Assembly: GCA_015143295.1 (NCBI GenBank)
Contig: CM026574.1
Coordinates: 16,122,938-16,186,937 of the forward strand
Length of the DNA: 64,000 bases
Direction of reading: 5' to 3'
From: Tetracentron sinense
Lineage: Eukaryota; Streptophyta; Magnoliopsida; Trochodendrales; Trochodendraceae
This document shows positions 1 through 10,544 of the stretch, in pieces. The position numbers and the translations under genes were made by a program. Below the pieces are notes generated by a model. The model saw nothing but the letters and a program-made list of their open reading frames with translations. It did not search any database and was not told the DNA's origin. The first letter of the stretch is position 1. Each line of letters opens with the position of its first letter.

Positions 1-1304
1 ATATTTATTTTTTAAAACTATTTTTTTTTTTTTGGGTTATACTGTTAGTGATTCGGTTTTGTCAACTATGAGTGCACCTAAAGATGGCGGACAAATGTTG
101 TTGTGTCCTGCAAATTGAGTGTCATATAAGCTCTATACTAAGAAAATGCTACCAATAAAGGGTTGCTTCTTTAATGACTCAACTCTCTCGTTAAATCGGA
201 TATGGCTTTTGAATGTATGTTGAGCAAAATAATATACATCAAAAAATTATTATCCACCAATGTCTTATGCAACTTCTCATTTCTAAAAGTTTACAAACAA
301 ATATAAATCAACTAATTATACAATTTCTCTTTTATAAAATCTATAGATAACCGAAGCAACTCGATGTCCACAATTACTTTCTCTCTCGTGGGCCTCAACA
401 TTGTCCATAAGTTGGGCAATATCTTTTGAGAGTACTTCAATGATGGTTGCCCATAATCTACCCCACCTCCCCTTTGCTTATGAAATTCTCCTCCTTTGAA
501 ATTAGATGTGTGATCGTCTTTTATGGACCCTTGATTGTCGACTTAAAAGACATTTTTAGCTACAAAAAGTAATTAAGATAAGAAACATTAGATAATATAA
601 CAAAACTAAATTTTCAATTGATATAAATCAATAATCAATCTATCGATATGGGATATCGATCGATTGATACTGTAAATACAAATGCAGTATATAAAAAAAC
701 AAAGAAAATGATAAAACTAGAGGAAATATCCTTGAATGAAAAAATAAATGAAAATGTTGAAATAGATTCAAACACTAAAAAAATGAAAATAGACTATAAA
801 TATAGTGAAGTCCAGCGAGGAAATTGAAGGTATTGAAATTGATTCAATCACTAAAACGATGAAGAAGCCTATGAATAGAGTGAATATTACAAATGAAGAA
901 GATAAAAACTCTTTAAATAGAAAAATGAATGAACAAAAAAGATAATTGGAATGAATTCAAGAAAACCCTAATGACCAATGAGAATATGTTAATAACAAAA
1001 ATGAGAATGAACTCTTACCTCGGAAACGGATGAATCGAGTCAAAGGAGGAAGGGAGTAATCGGATTTCTGAATGAACATGAAGACGAGATTATTTTTCTC
1101 CCCCAAAAATGGGCTTCTTCTTTCGTAGAATGAGCTGCGGGAGAGAGAGTGAAAAGAAAGGTATTTTGGTTCATAAAGGCTTAAGTCTCGCATGTGTGTG
1201 AGGTTCACACGTGCCAAAGCCTAAAAAAGTTAATTTAAAAAGTCAGAGCCTATTTTAATAGTTTAACAAAAGGTGGAGCCTATTTCGGTAAAAACCCTGT
1301 GTCA
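1..1304. other. AT-rich stretch with no recognised gene
   Basis: No convincing gene is seen. Short frames exist on the minus strand, one of 86 codons at 957-1217 and one of about 50 codons near 318-480. Neither shows a motif I know or a splice-compatible partner. The sequence may be degraded transposon or ordinary intergenic DNA. Confidence 0.5.
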
Positions 1305-1375
1305 AACCCTCTACTCGTACAAGGGGGCTTTTTTAAAGTCAAAATATATATAAATTGTCATATCATCCAACAAAT
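1305..1375. repeat. Dispersed repeat, copy 1
   Basis: This stretch (an ACTCGTAC-like core followed by GGCTTTTTTAAA and an A/T tail with AAATTGTC) resembles 52,549-52,625 in the same orientation. The element family is unknown. Confidence 0.4.
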
Positions 1376-1497
1376 AAAAATATCACAATAATATTTTTTT
1401 TTTTTTCAAAAATACGTTTAAGCCCAACTTTTATTTTACTAAGGCCAAATGGCAGGTTTTTAGCAAGAGGCCAAGAGTCAATCTATCGTTACTTTAA

Positions 1498-1533
1498 AGC
1501 AAGGTTTTCATACTTAGATCGTTCCTTTTAATA

Positions 1534-1587
<54 letters not shown>

Positions 1588-1790
1588 GTCTATTCTTTTG
1601 GTTTTTGATTTTTTTTTTTTTTGGCTATATCATCAGTTTTCCAATTGAATCGGCCGGTTCTTCTAATTTCTTGTTTTAAGGGCGATTTTTAAAACTGCTT
1701 GTTTGTGGACTGGTTAACTAGCCCGTTCCCGATTTTACTGGTTCAACCGGCCGGTCCAATCCAATTTTCAAAACATTGTTTCAAGTATAT
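1498..1790. mobile_element. MITE with CCGG-rich ends, holding an (AT)n tract
   Basis: The ends read AGCAAGGTTTTCA and TTTTCAAAACATTG, which are imperfect inverted repeats. Subterminal blocks are GGCCGGTTC and GGTTCAACCGGCCGG. A (TA)n run of about 45 bases lies at 1,537-1,584. The same element type is in laccase intron 5 (44,900-45,135). There is no coding capacity. Confidence 0.5.
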
Positions 1791-1844
1791 TCCTAGTAGA
1801 ACAATAGTCCCCTCCTCCCTAGCCCTCACAAAACCTCTTCAATT

Positions 1845-2005
1845 GTCATTCAACTATAGTTAACATGTTTTAACCTCCGTGGTGTTAAGTTTTTAATTTT
1901 TTTTTTTTATATAAAAACCAAGGTTAGATGCTTTAACCCTAAGAGTTAGTAAATCTTAACCACAACTATAGGGAGTTAAAAGGGGACACATAACCAAAAA
2001 AGGGA
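1845..2005. mobile_element. Foldback MITE family, copy 1
   Basis: Left arm has CAACTATAGTTAACATG. Right arm has ACCAAGG, CTTAACCACAACTATAG and GGGGACACAT. It is a diverged member of the foldback family seen about 15 times here (best preserved copy 46,703-47,058). An A/T spacer separates the arms. Confidence 0.5.
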
Positions 2006-2394
2006 TGAGACAGGTTTTCCCCTCCTTGCCCCAGAGGAGGGGATTATTTTCCTTTCTAAGTATATTCTCCAATTTTAACCTATTATTTTAAATTGGGGTT
2101 TTTACATATATATAAAAAAAAATTTCTCATTTACTACTAAAATAGAAGAAAATTTAAGATTTTGTATAACTAAATTATGTTTTAATAACTTTTCATTAGA
2201 CATTACTAACTTTATATTAACTCAATTTATAATGTATCAAAATATTTTAGTAATTAAACATCTATTGTATATGTGGGACCTAGTACTAATGTAAACAATG
2301 GTAAGGACTTCATTACTTTTTTTTATAAGGACTTCATTACTTGATTGGCTATTTTATTTATTTATTAAAGAGGTAATCTAAACACACATATCAG
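2006..2394. other. Non-coding AT-rich DNA
   Basis: Nothing recognisable as a gene. A short CTCC...GGAGG foldback-like patch near 2,018-2,050 resembles one at 56,403-56,442. The rest is A/T-rich with no long frame. Confidence 0.4.
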
Positions 2395-2520
2395 ACCGCT
2401 AGAGTGTCATAAGGGTAAACCCACATCACTCCAAAAGGGTCTACTTGGATGACTATTAGAAACCAGTAAGAACTTTCAAATATAACCACGTGGAATCCAT
2501 TATTGATATATGGTTCTTAT
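2395..2520 (+). repeat. Dispersed repeat, inverted relative to about 55,190-55,290
   Basis: The stretch with CTTGGATGACTA, GAAACC, TTTCAAATATAA and CCATTATTGATATAT matches, on the opposite strand, the stretch at about 55,190-55,290. A neighbouring motif (AGGGTAAACCCAC) has relatives near 3,210 and 54,930. The element class is not known. Confidence 0.45.
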
Positions 2521-2822
2521 ACCATCCACTTCATTAACGTCAAGTGGTACTATATTAAAAGATGTTAGGTTTGGTAAGGCAAGGCAAGGCAAAGCAAAGC
2601 AGTTGGGGATTTTGTTGCTCCCTCCAATGGAGAGAGATGGAGAAATAAAAAAAGAAAATGTTTTTAACTTTAAAAAAAGTGTTACTTTACACGTCTATGG
2701 TTGCTCCAACGTTAAGAGTGTATCTCCGTAGGGGTGGCCTTAGTTTCAAGTGTCTTGAGGTGAGGTGGTTGATATGTTCACCAATTTTTTAACAATTACT
2801 TAAGTATCTTTTTTATATAATA

Positions 2823-2860
2823 TTAGTGGACTTCACGTGCAATGCATGTGAGAAAGATGA
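2823..2860 (-). mobile_element. Helitron-like 3' end
   Basis: On the minus strand a GC-rich hairpin (CACATGCATTGCACGTG) is followed after a short spacer by CTAA and then T. This fits the Helitron rule of a hairpin followed by CTRR and a host T. No matching 5' end was found. Confidence 0.4.
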
Positions 2861-2936
2861 AAGGGGATAAGTGTTAGGCCAATGTTGTCCGTAGTATCAA
2901 ATTTCAATCAACAATTATTATTATCATACTCACGTT

Positions 2937-3155
2937 ATAATAATAGAGATAGAGAAAATATAAGAGCAAGGGTAATTTTGTCATTCTCAATTTCATGATA
3001 GAGATGATGTAAGTATAAGGATGATTTTATTAGTAGTAATTACAATAGTAGAGATAGAGAAGATATAAGTGTGAGGGTAATCTTGTCATTCTTATAATAA
3101 TATTAGTACAAAAGATAGAAAAGATAAGTATAAGGGTAATTTTGTCAACAATGAC
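2937..3155 (+). repeat. Degenerate tandem repeat, about 50-bp units
   Basis: About four imperfect units share TAGAGATAGAGAA, TATAAG and AGGGTAATTTTGTCA. It is non-coding and lies between two Helitron-like ends. Confidence 0.55.
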
Positions 3156-3288
3156 AAAATTCTTTTTTTTTTTTGGTTGGAAGGGTATCAAGTAACACAT
3201 GCTAAACACACACCCAGTCAGACCTAAGGGTATCGCTAAGAATGAAAAAATTCAATCAACGTTCTTAATAGCCTTATTATCATTATAA

Positions 3289-3330
3289 TTAGCAAATACC
3301 TCGTGCGATGCACGAGATAATGAAAAGAAT
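3289..3330 (-). mobile_element. Helitron-like 3' end
   Basis: The minus strand reads a palindromic CTCGTGCATCGCACGAG, then GTATTTG, then CTAA followed by T. The 21,446-22,664 element has the same hairpin type and the same GTATTTG spacer. The body to the right is interrupted by a hAT-like MITE. No 5' TC end was identified. Confidence 0.5.
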
Positions 3331-3460
3331 AACAAAAAAAAAAATTAAGATATGATATGTTTATTTGATAAAATTACATAAATTATTTTCATACTATTTT
3401 TTCTTACATTAAATTGTTTATTTTATATGAAATTGTCAAAATATGTAGCTCATTCTTACC

Positions 3461-4136
3461 CATAGTTAGAAATTCAGCGTACGGGAAAAATTTGGTACAG
3501 AAATTATTCAAGTATAATTCGGAATTTGCATTCAATAGTTTGATAAAAAATTCGGCGAAAAAAACGCAGAACGTCAAAAGTACGGTACAAAATTAATTCG
3601 AGTATAATTCTGACCAATACTCAATAATTTTTTGAAAAATTCGTCTAAATATATACAATTACATATATATAATTTCTAAGATAATGCATTAAATCTTTAA
3701 TTCATATTACAGAAAACGAAAAAAAGAAGTGCAATTGGAGAATTAGAGAGAGAGAGTCGAATGTGGAAGGGAGACTGGAGATTGAGAGAGAGAGAGTCGC
3801 TCTTGAAAGGAAAAGTGGTAGTTGCTGGTGTTGAAAATACTATAAAGTTGGATACTCGGTCCTCAATTGCTAGTGGTTGGCTGTGCCATTGTGACAAGTG
3901 ACGATTGTGAAATAGTTAGGATTTGAGATTTAGAGGGAAATAGATCGAAAGAAAATGAGGGGACTAAGTAATGGCCAATGAGTGCTTCATGACTAGTGGC
4001 TGACGACTATTAGTAATGTTGTAGCCAACGACATAGGGACTAAGGTTAAAGATTGAGAAAAAAAAAATCAAAATAAAGAAAGTTACGTGCGCATGCAAGA
4101 AAGAAGAAAGAGGATTTAGGATTTATCTTACGGGTT

Positions 4137-4179
<43 letters not shown>

Positions 4180-4349
4180 CACAAATAAGTTATGAACGAT
4201 TCACGAATAATTCGCGTATAATTCGTCTTACTTAAAAAATTCGCAAATGTTTACTTAGTTTTGATTAATATGGATGAATTATATGTATGATTCGTTATAA
4301 GTATTATTCATGTATAATTCGCATATAATACGCGAATTTACTAACTATG
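3461..4349. mobile_element. hAT-like non-autonomous element with 8-bp target duplication
   Basis: The terminal inverted repeats begin CATAGTTAGAAATTC on the left and, on the opposite strand, CATAGTTAGTAAATTC. The flanks are TTCTTACC (3,453-3,460) and TTCTCACC (4,350-4,357), an 8-bp duplication with one mismatch, as in hAT insertions. Subterminal TAATTCG motifs recur at both ends. It is 889 bp and includes a (TA)n tract. The 66-codon minus frame inside (3,697-3,897) is not a known transposase. Confidence 0.7.
4138..4175. repeat. (TA)n microsatellite
   Basis: Uninterrupted TA dinucleotides, about 18 units, inside the hAT-like element. Confidence 0.9.
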
Positions 4350-4516
4350 TTCTCACCTCTAAATCTCTATTATTGTAAATATATAATAATATTAATTAAT
4401 TATGATTAATAAAAGAGTTGCCGCAATCAATTAGGAGAGAACAAAAATTTGCAAGGAACATTGTCTTTAAAGATAAAAATAATGAGTGAGAAGTTTTAGG
4501 AAAGATAAGAGGTAAA

Positions 4517-4675
4517 GAGGAGTGCTAGCCTTGCTCTCGGCCAACCTCTACTCTCATTGCCCACCAACCACATGTCCACTATATTGAAATCAAAGCACTT
4601 TTTCACAAAAAAGTGGACAAGTGGTTGGTAAATAGTGAGAGTATTAGTTGATTGAGAGTACGGTTAGCATTCCTC
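4517..4675. mobile_element. Short MITE with GAGGAGTGCTAGCC ends
   Basis: It is a foldback about 159 bp long. The left arm starts GAGGAGTGCTAGCC and contains CCAACCACATGTCCACT. The right arm, reversed, starts GAGGAATGCTAACC and contains CCAACCACTTGTCCACT. Relatives lie upstream of the laccase (50,604-50,780), and one arm lies near 63,128-63,260. Confidence 0.65.
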
Positions 4676-5744
4676 GTATAGATTATGATAAATTTGTGGG
4701 TTCCACTCATTGTAATAGAGGATAGAGTTGTTGTATCCCTCACATCCAATAGACAAGTCCTTTAGAATGAGTAAATAGTATCAATATCAATTTAAAATTT
4801 ATATTAATATAGATCATAAGATATTAAATAATAAAAACTTTTATGTCAAGTTAGTTATCTATTATTAGTAAAATCCTAATTGATGCTATACATTAATTTA
4901 AAATTCATAAGACATTCCCTGAAAGTTGTTTTAGTGAACGTCCCCTCTAAAAACTTGATACATTATATACTTTTAAAAACTGAGCATTGGATAATTTGGA
5001 TGTCATATCACTAAAAGAAAAAATTTTCTCTCTCCAAAACTTAGTCCAAGGATTACCCTCAAAAGAGGGTCACAACTTAGCCTTAGTATTTGTTTAATAT
5101 TACCCACATAGCCCATTATTTTATTATATTTTTATTTTCTTGTGATAAATAACATGGTCTATAGTCTAGTGCCTACAAAATCCTTCAACTGTAATCCTCT
5201 ATCAAGATTTGCTCTCAGTCCTAGCAAGTTTCCATCAAGCTTTAGGCAATCATTTTAGATAGTGGGTCAAGACAACTTTACTTCACAATGTAATCGTTTT
5301 TCTTCTTTAATATTCTGGTCGGGTCTACCTAACCTCAGCTTGCAAAAAAAAAAAAAACTTCATGTTTCTTACTATTCTCTGTCAACTTAGAGGAATAGCA
5401 TTAAAGAATTATTTATATAATTGCCCCGGCCGCCGAGGAACCTCCTCAATCCATCTCCACATTGACAGGTTCAGGCCAAGGGTCCTTCACCATGTGCTGG
5501 AATCTTCTCACATTCAAACTTGTGCAATGGGTTATGTGGTACCTTCCGAGTGGGTGTTGGAGGTCTCCTCGCCAGCACCAACTGGAAAAGATCCCAAGTC
5601 CACATTCACACGAGGGCAAATCCATGTAAAAAATATCATGTGAGAATACTTTGAAAATTACAAGAAGCGTGCTACCTACTCATCTCTTGCATTTCTTGGA
5701 CAGTGATTAACACACCCCGCATTAGGCTATGTAGTCTAATCTAA
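4676..5744. other. Non-coding part of the duplicated block
   Basis: No gene is recognised. The 93-codon frame at 5,362-5,643 starts in an A-run and is not conserved in the right-hand copy. The islands 5,105-5,175 and 5,460-5,640 are the parts shared with 61.9-62.8 kb. Confidence 0.45.
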
Positions 5745-5920
5745 TGTCATGGCCACATGTTCCTTTAAACACTCCTTTAACTATGGTTAAGCTTAAGAAA
5801 ATTAAAATTAATATTTTTGTTTTTTTGCTTTTTAAAAATCAAGCTTGATTGCTTAATCATAAGAGTGAGTGAATGGTATGTGGTAAAAAAGAGGGCGTTG
5901 ACCAATGAGGACTGTACATT
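5745..5920. mobile_element. Foldback MITE family, copy 2 (diverged)
   Basis: The left arm has GGCCACATGTTCC and TTTAACTATGGTTAAGCTTA. An A/T spacer and a CAAGCTTGATTGCTTAA arm follow. Copy 12 (56,165-56,335) is its closest relative here, so the two form a subgroup. Confidence 0.45.
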
Positions 5921-6923
5921 AGACCACATAGTCTACTACGGCAATAAGTTAAGTATTTCCCTTTTTTTTTTTTCTTTTTCTTCTTTTTTTCTACGAAAGC
6001 AAGGATGTGTTGATTTTTTACTCACAATAGGGTTACCAAGGGTCAATACACAAATACAAAGCATGGTTGTTTTTGTCCAACTTTCTGAAGTACCCTATTA
6101 TGTGCTGCAGTGTCGGTAGACATGTTTTTGAAAAAAACCTTTTAACAAAGGTACCCTGTTTGGTTCTGCCCTTTAGGGTAGGGTTAGAGTCTTAGCCAAT
6201 CCAAGCCCTTGAAAGGCTAAGGCAGGATTAGAGTATTGCCCTTATAAGTAAGGCAAGGTTAGGGCAGACTCGTGTCTTGTCCCGACTTTGCCCTTTGACA
6301 ACCCTACCCTAACACCAAGCCCTTAAAATCTTAATCATAATCCCTTAAAATCCTAAACACAAAAGCTCTAATTGGTTGATTCTTTAACGCTAACACTAAC
6401 ATTGTGATTACAGTTTTAGTTTACTGCCAAGATAAATTCTATTTTATCTAGTTTTATAATTATACTTGTTTTAATTTACTTTTATATTTTATTTTAAAAT
6501 AATTACAATTAAATTATTTGTTGGGTTGGCATTCAGTGTAAAATACTTTAAATGAGAAATTAAAAATTATTTTTCTTTTCCGCCTTTTGGTCCTATCCTG
6601 CACTAGCCCTAGAGGACAAGATTAGGGTCTAGTCAATCCACGCCCTTGAAGGGGACAGGATCATAGGATAGTGTTAGGTCTTGCCCCTTATAACTACAGG
6701 CGGGTTAGGGCTGGCCCCGACCTTGCCCTTTGACAGCCCTAAGTGTGGGTAACCTACCCTTTGGATAGAGGGTGGCACCAGGGGTGGAGCCAAGAATTTT
6801 TCTTTGGGAGGGGGGGGGGGGTAATAAAGGATTTGAGGTTATGAAACTTGGGGGTTCGGGGGCATAGCCCCAAGGAAAAAACAATTAGGGTAGTTTTTAT
6901 ATTTTGAGAAATTTTTTTTTGGT

Positions 6924-7190
6924 AATGCCCTTAAGATCGCCATGTGTCCCTATTAATACCCCTTAACTGTGGTTAAGATTCACCCTCCTATCCTTGGTTT
7001 TTTTTTTTTTAATATCAAATTTCTTTTCGAACCCTAGTTAAAATTCATTAACTCCTAAGGTTAAAAATATTTTAATAATTTTTTCTAAAAAACAAAGATA
7101 TATAGGTGAACCCTAAGAGTGGGTAAATTTTAACTAAGATTTAGGGGTATCAATAGGGACATGTGCTAACCTCAAGGGCATAACCGGACT
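6924..7190. mobile_element. Foldback MITE family, copy 3
   Basis: The left arm runs ATGCCCTTAAGATCGCC, ATGTGTCCC, TTAACTGTGGTTAAGATTC. The right arm is its reverse complement in diverged form and ends AAGGGCATAACCGGACTC. It is nested in the GGGGTGGAGCC element. Confidence 0.6.
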
Positions 7191-7338
7191 CCATTGGGGC
7201 CCGGCCCACTATATATATGGCAAAAAAATTGGGGCACTATATTATATAAGACAAAAACTTGGGGGGCCAAATATACTACAAAAATTTGAGGGGCCCGCTA
7301 TTTCATACTACCCCTTTAAGGATTTACAAAAAATTTGG

Positions 7339-7364
7339 GGTGGGGGTGGGGGTGGGGGTGTGGG
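7339..7364. repeat. GGGGGT microsatellite
   Basis: Four to five units of GGGGGT. Confidence 0.75.
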
Positions 7365-7495
7365 TGCGTGGCTCTTGGGTGCAACAAGTTGGGAAAGAGT
7401 TTGACCCAAGTTTATACCCTACCCAGGATTTGACCCATATTCATAAAGCGTTCGCTTAACACCTTTGAGTATTTCACACATTTGAATACTATTCA

Positions 7496-8112
7496 GAGCA
7501 TCTCCAACCCAAAACTCTATATCCCGCCTCTATTTCGGCATCTTTCTCTATATTTAGAGGAGATGGGCCTCACTTTTGAGTTATTTGCTCCAACCGTGTT
7601 CAACTCTAAATCATTATTCCTATTCTATAACACTATTTATATATTATTTTAAATAATAGTTTTCATAAGTGGATGAATCTTAACCGTGGATTGGTGGATG
7701 AATCTTAACCACGGTCGCCACGTGTCCCTTTTGACACCCCTTAACCATGGTTAAGATTCACCTACCCATCCTTGGTTTTTAAAAAAAATATTAATTCGTT
7801 TTTTAAAATTAAAAAACTGTTTTTTGAGTTTTTTAATTTTAAAAAATAATTAATATTTAAAACAAACCAAGGATGGGTGGATGAATCTTAACCACGGTTA
7901 AGGGAGTGTCAAAAGGTAAAATGACACAATCGGCATTTTAACAAAGATTGAAAGACAAAAAGAGGACATGAGTGGTATTGTAAGAACATGAATAGTGTTA
8001 TAGAGGTCATCTCTATTTTCTCTCCCGGTCTCAAAATATAGAGGCCGGCCTCTAAATATACAGCCCGATTGGAGTTGGATTTTTGAGTTATAGAGCCCGG
8101 TTGGAGATGCTC
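7496..8112. mobile_element. MITE with GAGCATCTCCAACC ends and 3-bp TCA duplication
   Basis: The inverted ends are GAGCATCTCCAACC and GGTTGGAGATGCTC, perfect over 14 bp, and both flanks read TCA. The inner arms repeat TATAGAG and CTCTAAAT. A 3-bp duplication suits PIF/Harbinger-type MITEs, although the canonical target is TWA. A foldback MITE (7,680-7,925) is inserted inside. Confidence 0.7.
7680..7925. mobile_element. Foldback MITE family, copy 4, nested
   Basis: The arms are well preserved. Left: GTCGCCACGTGTCCC, TTGACACCCC, TTAACCATGGTTAAGATTC, CATCCTTGG. Right: CCAAGGATGGGTGG, ATCTTAACCACGGTTAAG, GTGTCAAAAGG. The spacer is itself an A/T palindrome. It sits inside the GAGCATCTCC MITE, so it is the younger insertion. 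Confidence 0.7.
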
Positions 8113-8202
8113 TCATGAAAGGAATTGGAAAAGGCCTCGGATTCTCTCTGGCAAGTGCCAAAAAAAGTGGTCTCGGTATATCACATATTATGTGACAGGT
8201 GG

Positions 8203-8346
8203 TTGGAGAAGTCATTTTATGTTCTTATGATTTTGACTTTTCCACACTATATTCAACATGTGGCGATAAACTAGTGAGGAAGAGGGGAAGAGATATCACG
8301 TGGGGAGAAGTCAAAATCATGGGGAGAAAATGAATTGACTTCTCCC
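8203..8346. repeat. Foldback with GGAGAAGTCA arms
   Basis: GGAGAAGTCATTTTATG...TGATTTTGACTTTTCC faces GGAGAAGTCAAAATCAT...TTGACTTCTCC. This is likely a MITE end pair. No target duplication was identified. Confidence 0.5.
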
Positions 8347-8884
8347 CTTTTTTATGTCAAGTGTCGCACACATTGTGGTAACCCGAAACCACTTTTCTGG
8401 CGCCTATCAATAGAATCCAAGGCCATTAGAAAAACTATAAATTGGTGGTGCTTTTTATTTTTATTAAAATAAAAGGAAAGATATTTTTGTCTCACGGTTT
8501 ATGGTATTTTTCCCATGAAGATTTTTATAGGCCTCTCGAGAAGATTTGTGTCTCCAACCTGAAAGGGGATTCACACAGAACCTGAATATAATTCTTTTGA
8601 CATTAACACTATACCAAAAAAACAAAAAAAAAAATACAAAACTCAGAGATAATTATTTGACATTAAATATTTAGAGCTTAAATATCCACCCAATTAGAGC
8701 TCTCACATGCCAAATTTTAGAGGTGTTCTAAAAAATATATGTATTAATTTTGAATATTTACCAATTATCCAAAGCTCTAGTTCATATTTAAACTCCAAAC
8801 AGCCCCATGATGTCAATGACGATAACCGTAGCTAAAAATCAATGAAATGGAAACTCAACTAACCAAAATTAAATCATAGAAAAA
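8347..8884. other. No gene recognised
   Basis: AT-rich non-coding DNA with no long frame and no clear repeat structure. Confidence 0.4.
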
Positions 8885-9064
8885 AAAATTATTAATTTAT
8901 GTAAACCCTGATTAAAATTCAATAACTCTTAGGGTTAATTTTGTTTCATATTTAAAAAAAAAAACTGAGGATAAGCGGGTGAATTTTAGGAGTGAGTGAA
9001 TCTTAACCACAGTTAAAGAGTATTAAAAGGGACACATGACGACCTCAGTGGCTTAACCGGACTC
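8885..9064. mobile_element. Foldback MITE family, copy 5
   Basis: The right arm is clear: GTGAATCTTAACCACAG, AAAAGGGACACATGACG, GGCTTAACCGGACTC. The left arm is weak (TAAACCCTGATTAAAATTC). Confidence 0.5.
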
Positions 9065-10109
9065 TTTGCTCTCTTGGCAAAATGCTATGAAAGAAGAACG
9101 TTTCGCCAAGGCCTCGCCTAGCCCTTTTTTTTGCAATACCTAAATGCCTCTAAAATTATTTGGTTCTCAAAATGTCCCTACGTCATATTTCTAGAACCGA
9201 CTTGTCATTTACATTTTTATATCCAAAATGTCTCATAAGTTTCTATACCCAAAATATTTATTACTTTTTCAAAATGCCCTTATTAGGATCTCTCTCCCTG
9301 TCCCCTCACTCTCATGTGCATGGCAGTGCCACCACTAGCGTAGTTAAAGAAAAATGGTGGTTAACGAAGAGTGACGGTATTAATACTCAGGTGTCAAGCA
9401 AAGAGGCTATGTACCACTATCGTACACTTCCCAAGATCTGAACCATATTCAATCCATTGCTCCCCCCTCTCTCCCTTAATAACCTGCCCAATAGATGACT
9501 CGTGTGGAGTGCTAATCTTCGGAATAGACTTGTATAAATTTTTAAGGGCCTTGGAAGCTGGCCCCTGGGTCCGTCTTCTATTTCCCAATTTTTAAGCATT
9601 GGTCCATTAGTAATGGAAGTGACAATCAAAGACAAAGAATAGAGGGAAAGTAGAAGAGTCGGTACTCTAGCATTAGATTAGGTTTCTACAAGTCTAATTA
9701 CAAAAGAGACATAAAGAAACCTTAAATATAGGATGATAAACAAATCCTAAAGATGAATTACTAAAATACTTTAAGGACAAATTACGAAAACGCTGCTGGA
9801 ACTGAAAAGTGTACCAAAAGCCCTTTAAATGAAAACCTGAGCATTGGAAAACCACGTTGCGGTTCAATCCCAGATCCGACTCGACGAGGTACCCCAAATT
9901 CATATATAATAATAGTCAATAAAACTTTGGATTCAAAAGTTAGAGCCAACCATTAGACTGCATCAATTAGCGTGAATCACGCCAAAACATATCTTGTCTG
10001 TATTATTTTAAGAAAAGAATAGTAAAAAGAACGAAATTTTGTCTCATGATTTTAATGTTCTTTACAAGAAATGGGATCCTGTCCAATTGCCATATGATTA
10101 GGAGAGTTT
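9065..10109. other. No gene recognised
   Basis: Several overlapping short frames occur on both strands at 9,160-9,903, none over 93 codons. None has a motif I recognise and they contradict one another. AAAATGCCC and AAAATGTCC motifs near 9,170-9,280 hint at a transposon end. No host gene is called. Confidence 0.4.
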
Positions 10110-10310
10110 AATGGCATTAAAAGAGCGTCTTTTAACTTTAGTTAAGAACTTTTAACAGTTAGTTAGGGTTGATAATTTTTTTCTAGAAACTAAGTTAGGG
10201 TTGATAATTTTTTTCTAGAAACTAAGTTTAGATTGTTGAATCTTAAATCTTAATAATTAATGAATCTTAACCACAATTCAAATGGGCTTAAAAGGAACAC
10301 ATGTTCACCT
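10110..10310. mobile_element. Foldback MITE family, copy 6, with 32-bp internal duplication
   Basis: The arms TTTTAACTTTAGTTAAG and AATCTTAACCACAATTC...GGAACACATG mark the family. A 32-bp unit beginning GTTAGGGTTGATAATTT is present twice in tandem (10,162-10,193 and 10,194-10,225), and the two copies look identical. Confidence 0.5.
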
Positions 10311-10544
10311 TGGGTGTGATTCGGGATTAAATATTAGGGTTAATTTCATATTAGAACTCATCTTATTATTAAATGATATAAGTGTCTCTTTTAAAACTAT
10401 TTCCTTTTCCAATCTTACTTTTCAAACTATTGGACATATTGGGACCGCCGTTATCTTTAACTAATGAACGTTTGTATTCTTACTAGCAAATGAGAAGAAG
10501 TCCATTTTTATTCTCTTTCTAAATTAACCCTTTAAAAGATCTCC

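Larger units (their letters stand above)
2590..6600 (+). repeat. Left copy of a collinear duplicated block
   Basis: At least four islands match 60.7-63.8 kb in the same order and orientation: 2,590-2,790 with 60,730-60,930; 5,105-5,175 with 61,940-62,010; 5,460-5,640 with 62,750-62,840; and 6,070-6,600 with 63,265-63,800. Each copy carries different small transposons between the islands. This could be an old segmental duplication or two copies of one large non-coding element. Frames inside it (for example 5,362-5,643) are not conserved between copies and are not called as genes. Confidence 0.65.
6779..7375. mobile_element. hAT-like element with GGGG(C/T)GGAGCC end, containing a foldback MITE
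   Basis: It starts CAGGGGTGGAGCCAAG, followed by a G-run and GGGGGCATAGCCCC. A foldback MITE (6,924-7,190) sits in the middle, followed by GGGGCCCGGCCCACTATATA. The reverse complement of this order is seen at 51,379-52,035, with the foldback in the matching place. The right end is eroded into GGGGGTG repeats near 7,340-7,375. Confidence 0.5.

Noticed and set aside
957-1217. 86-codon minus-strand frame
   Set aside because: No recognised motif; composition like the surrounding non-coding DNA.
7361-7470. Antisense tRNA-like B box (GGTCAAATCCTGG)
   Set aside because: No matching A box or stems at the right distance; probably chance.
9160-9903. Cluster of short frames on both strands
   Set aside because: Mutually overlapping frames with no shared motif or splice logic; no host gene can be supported.
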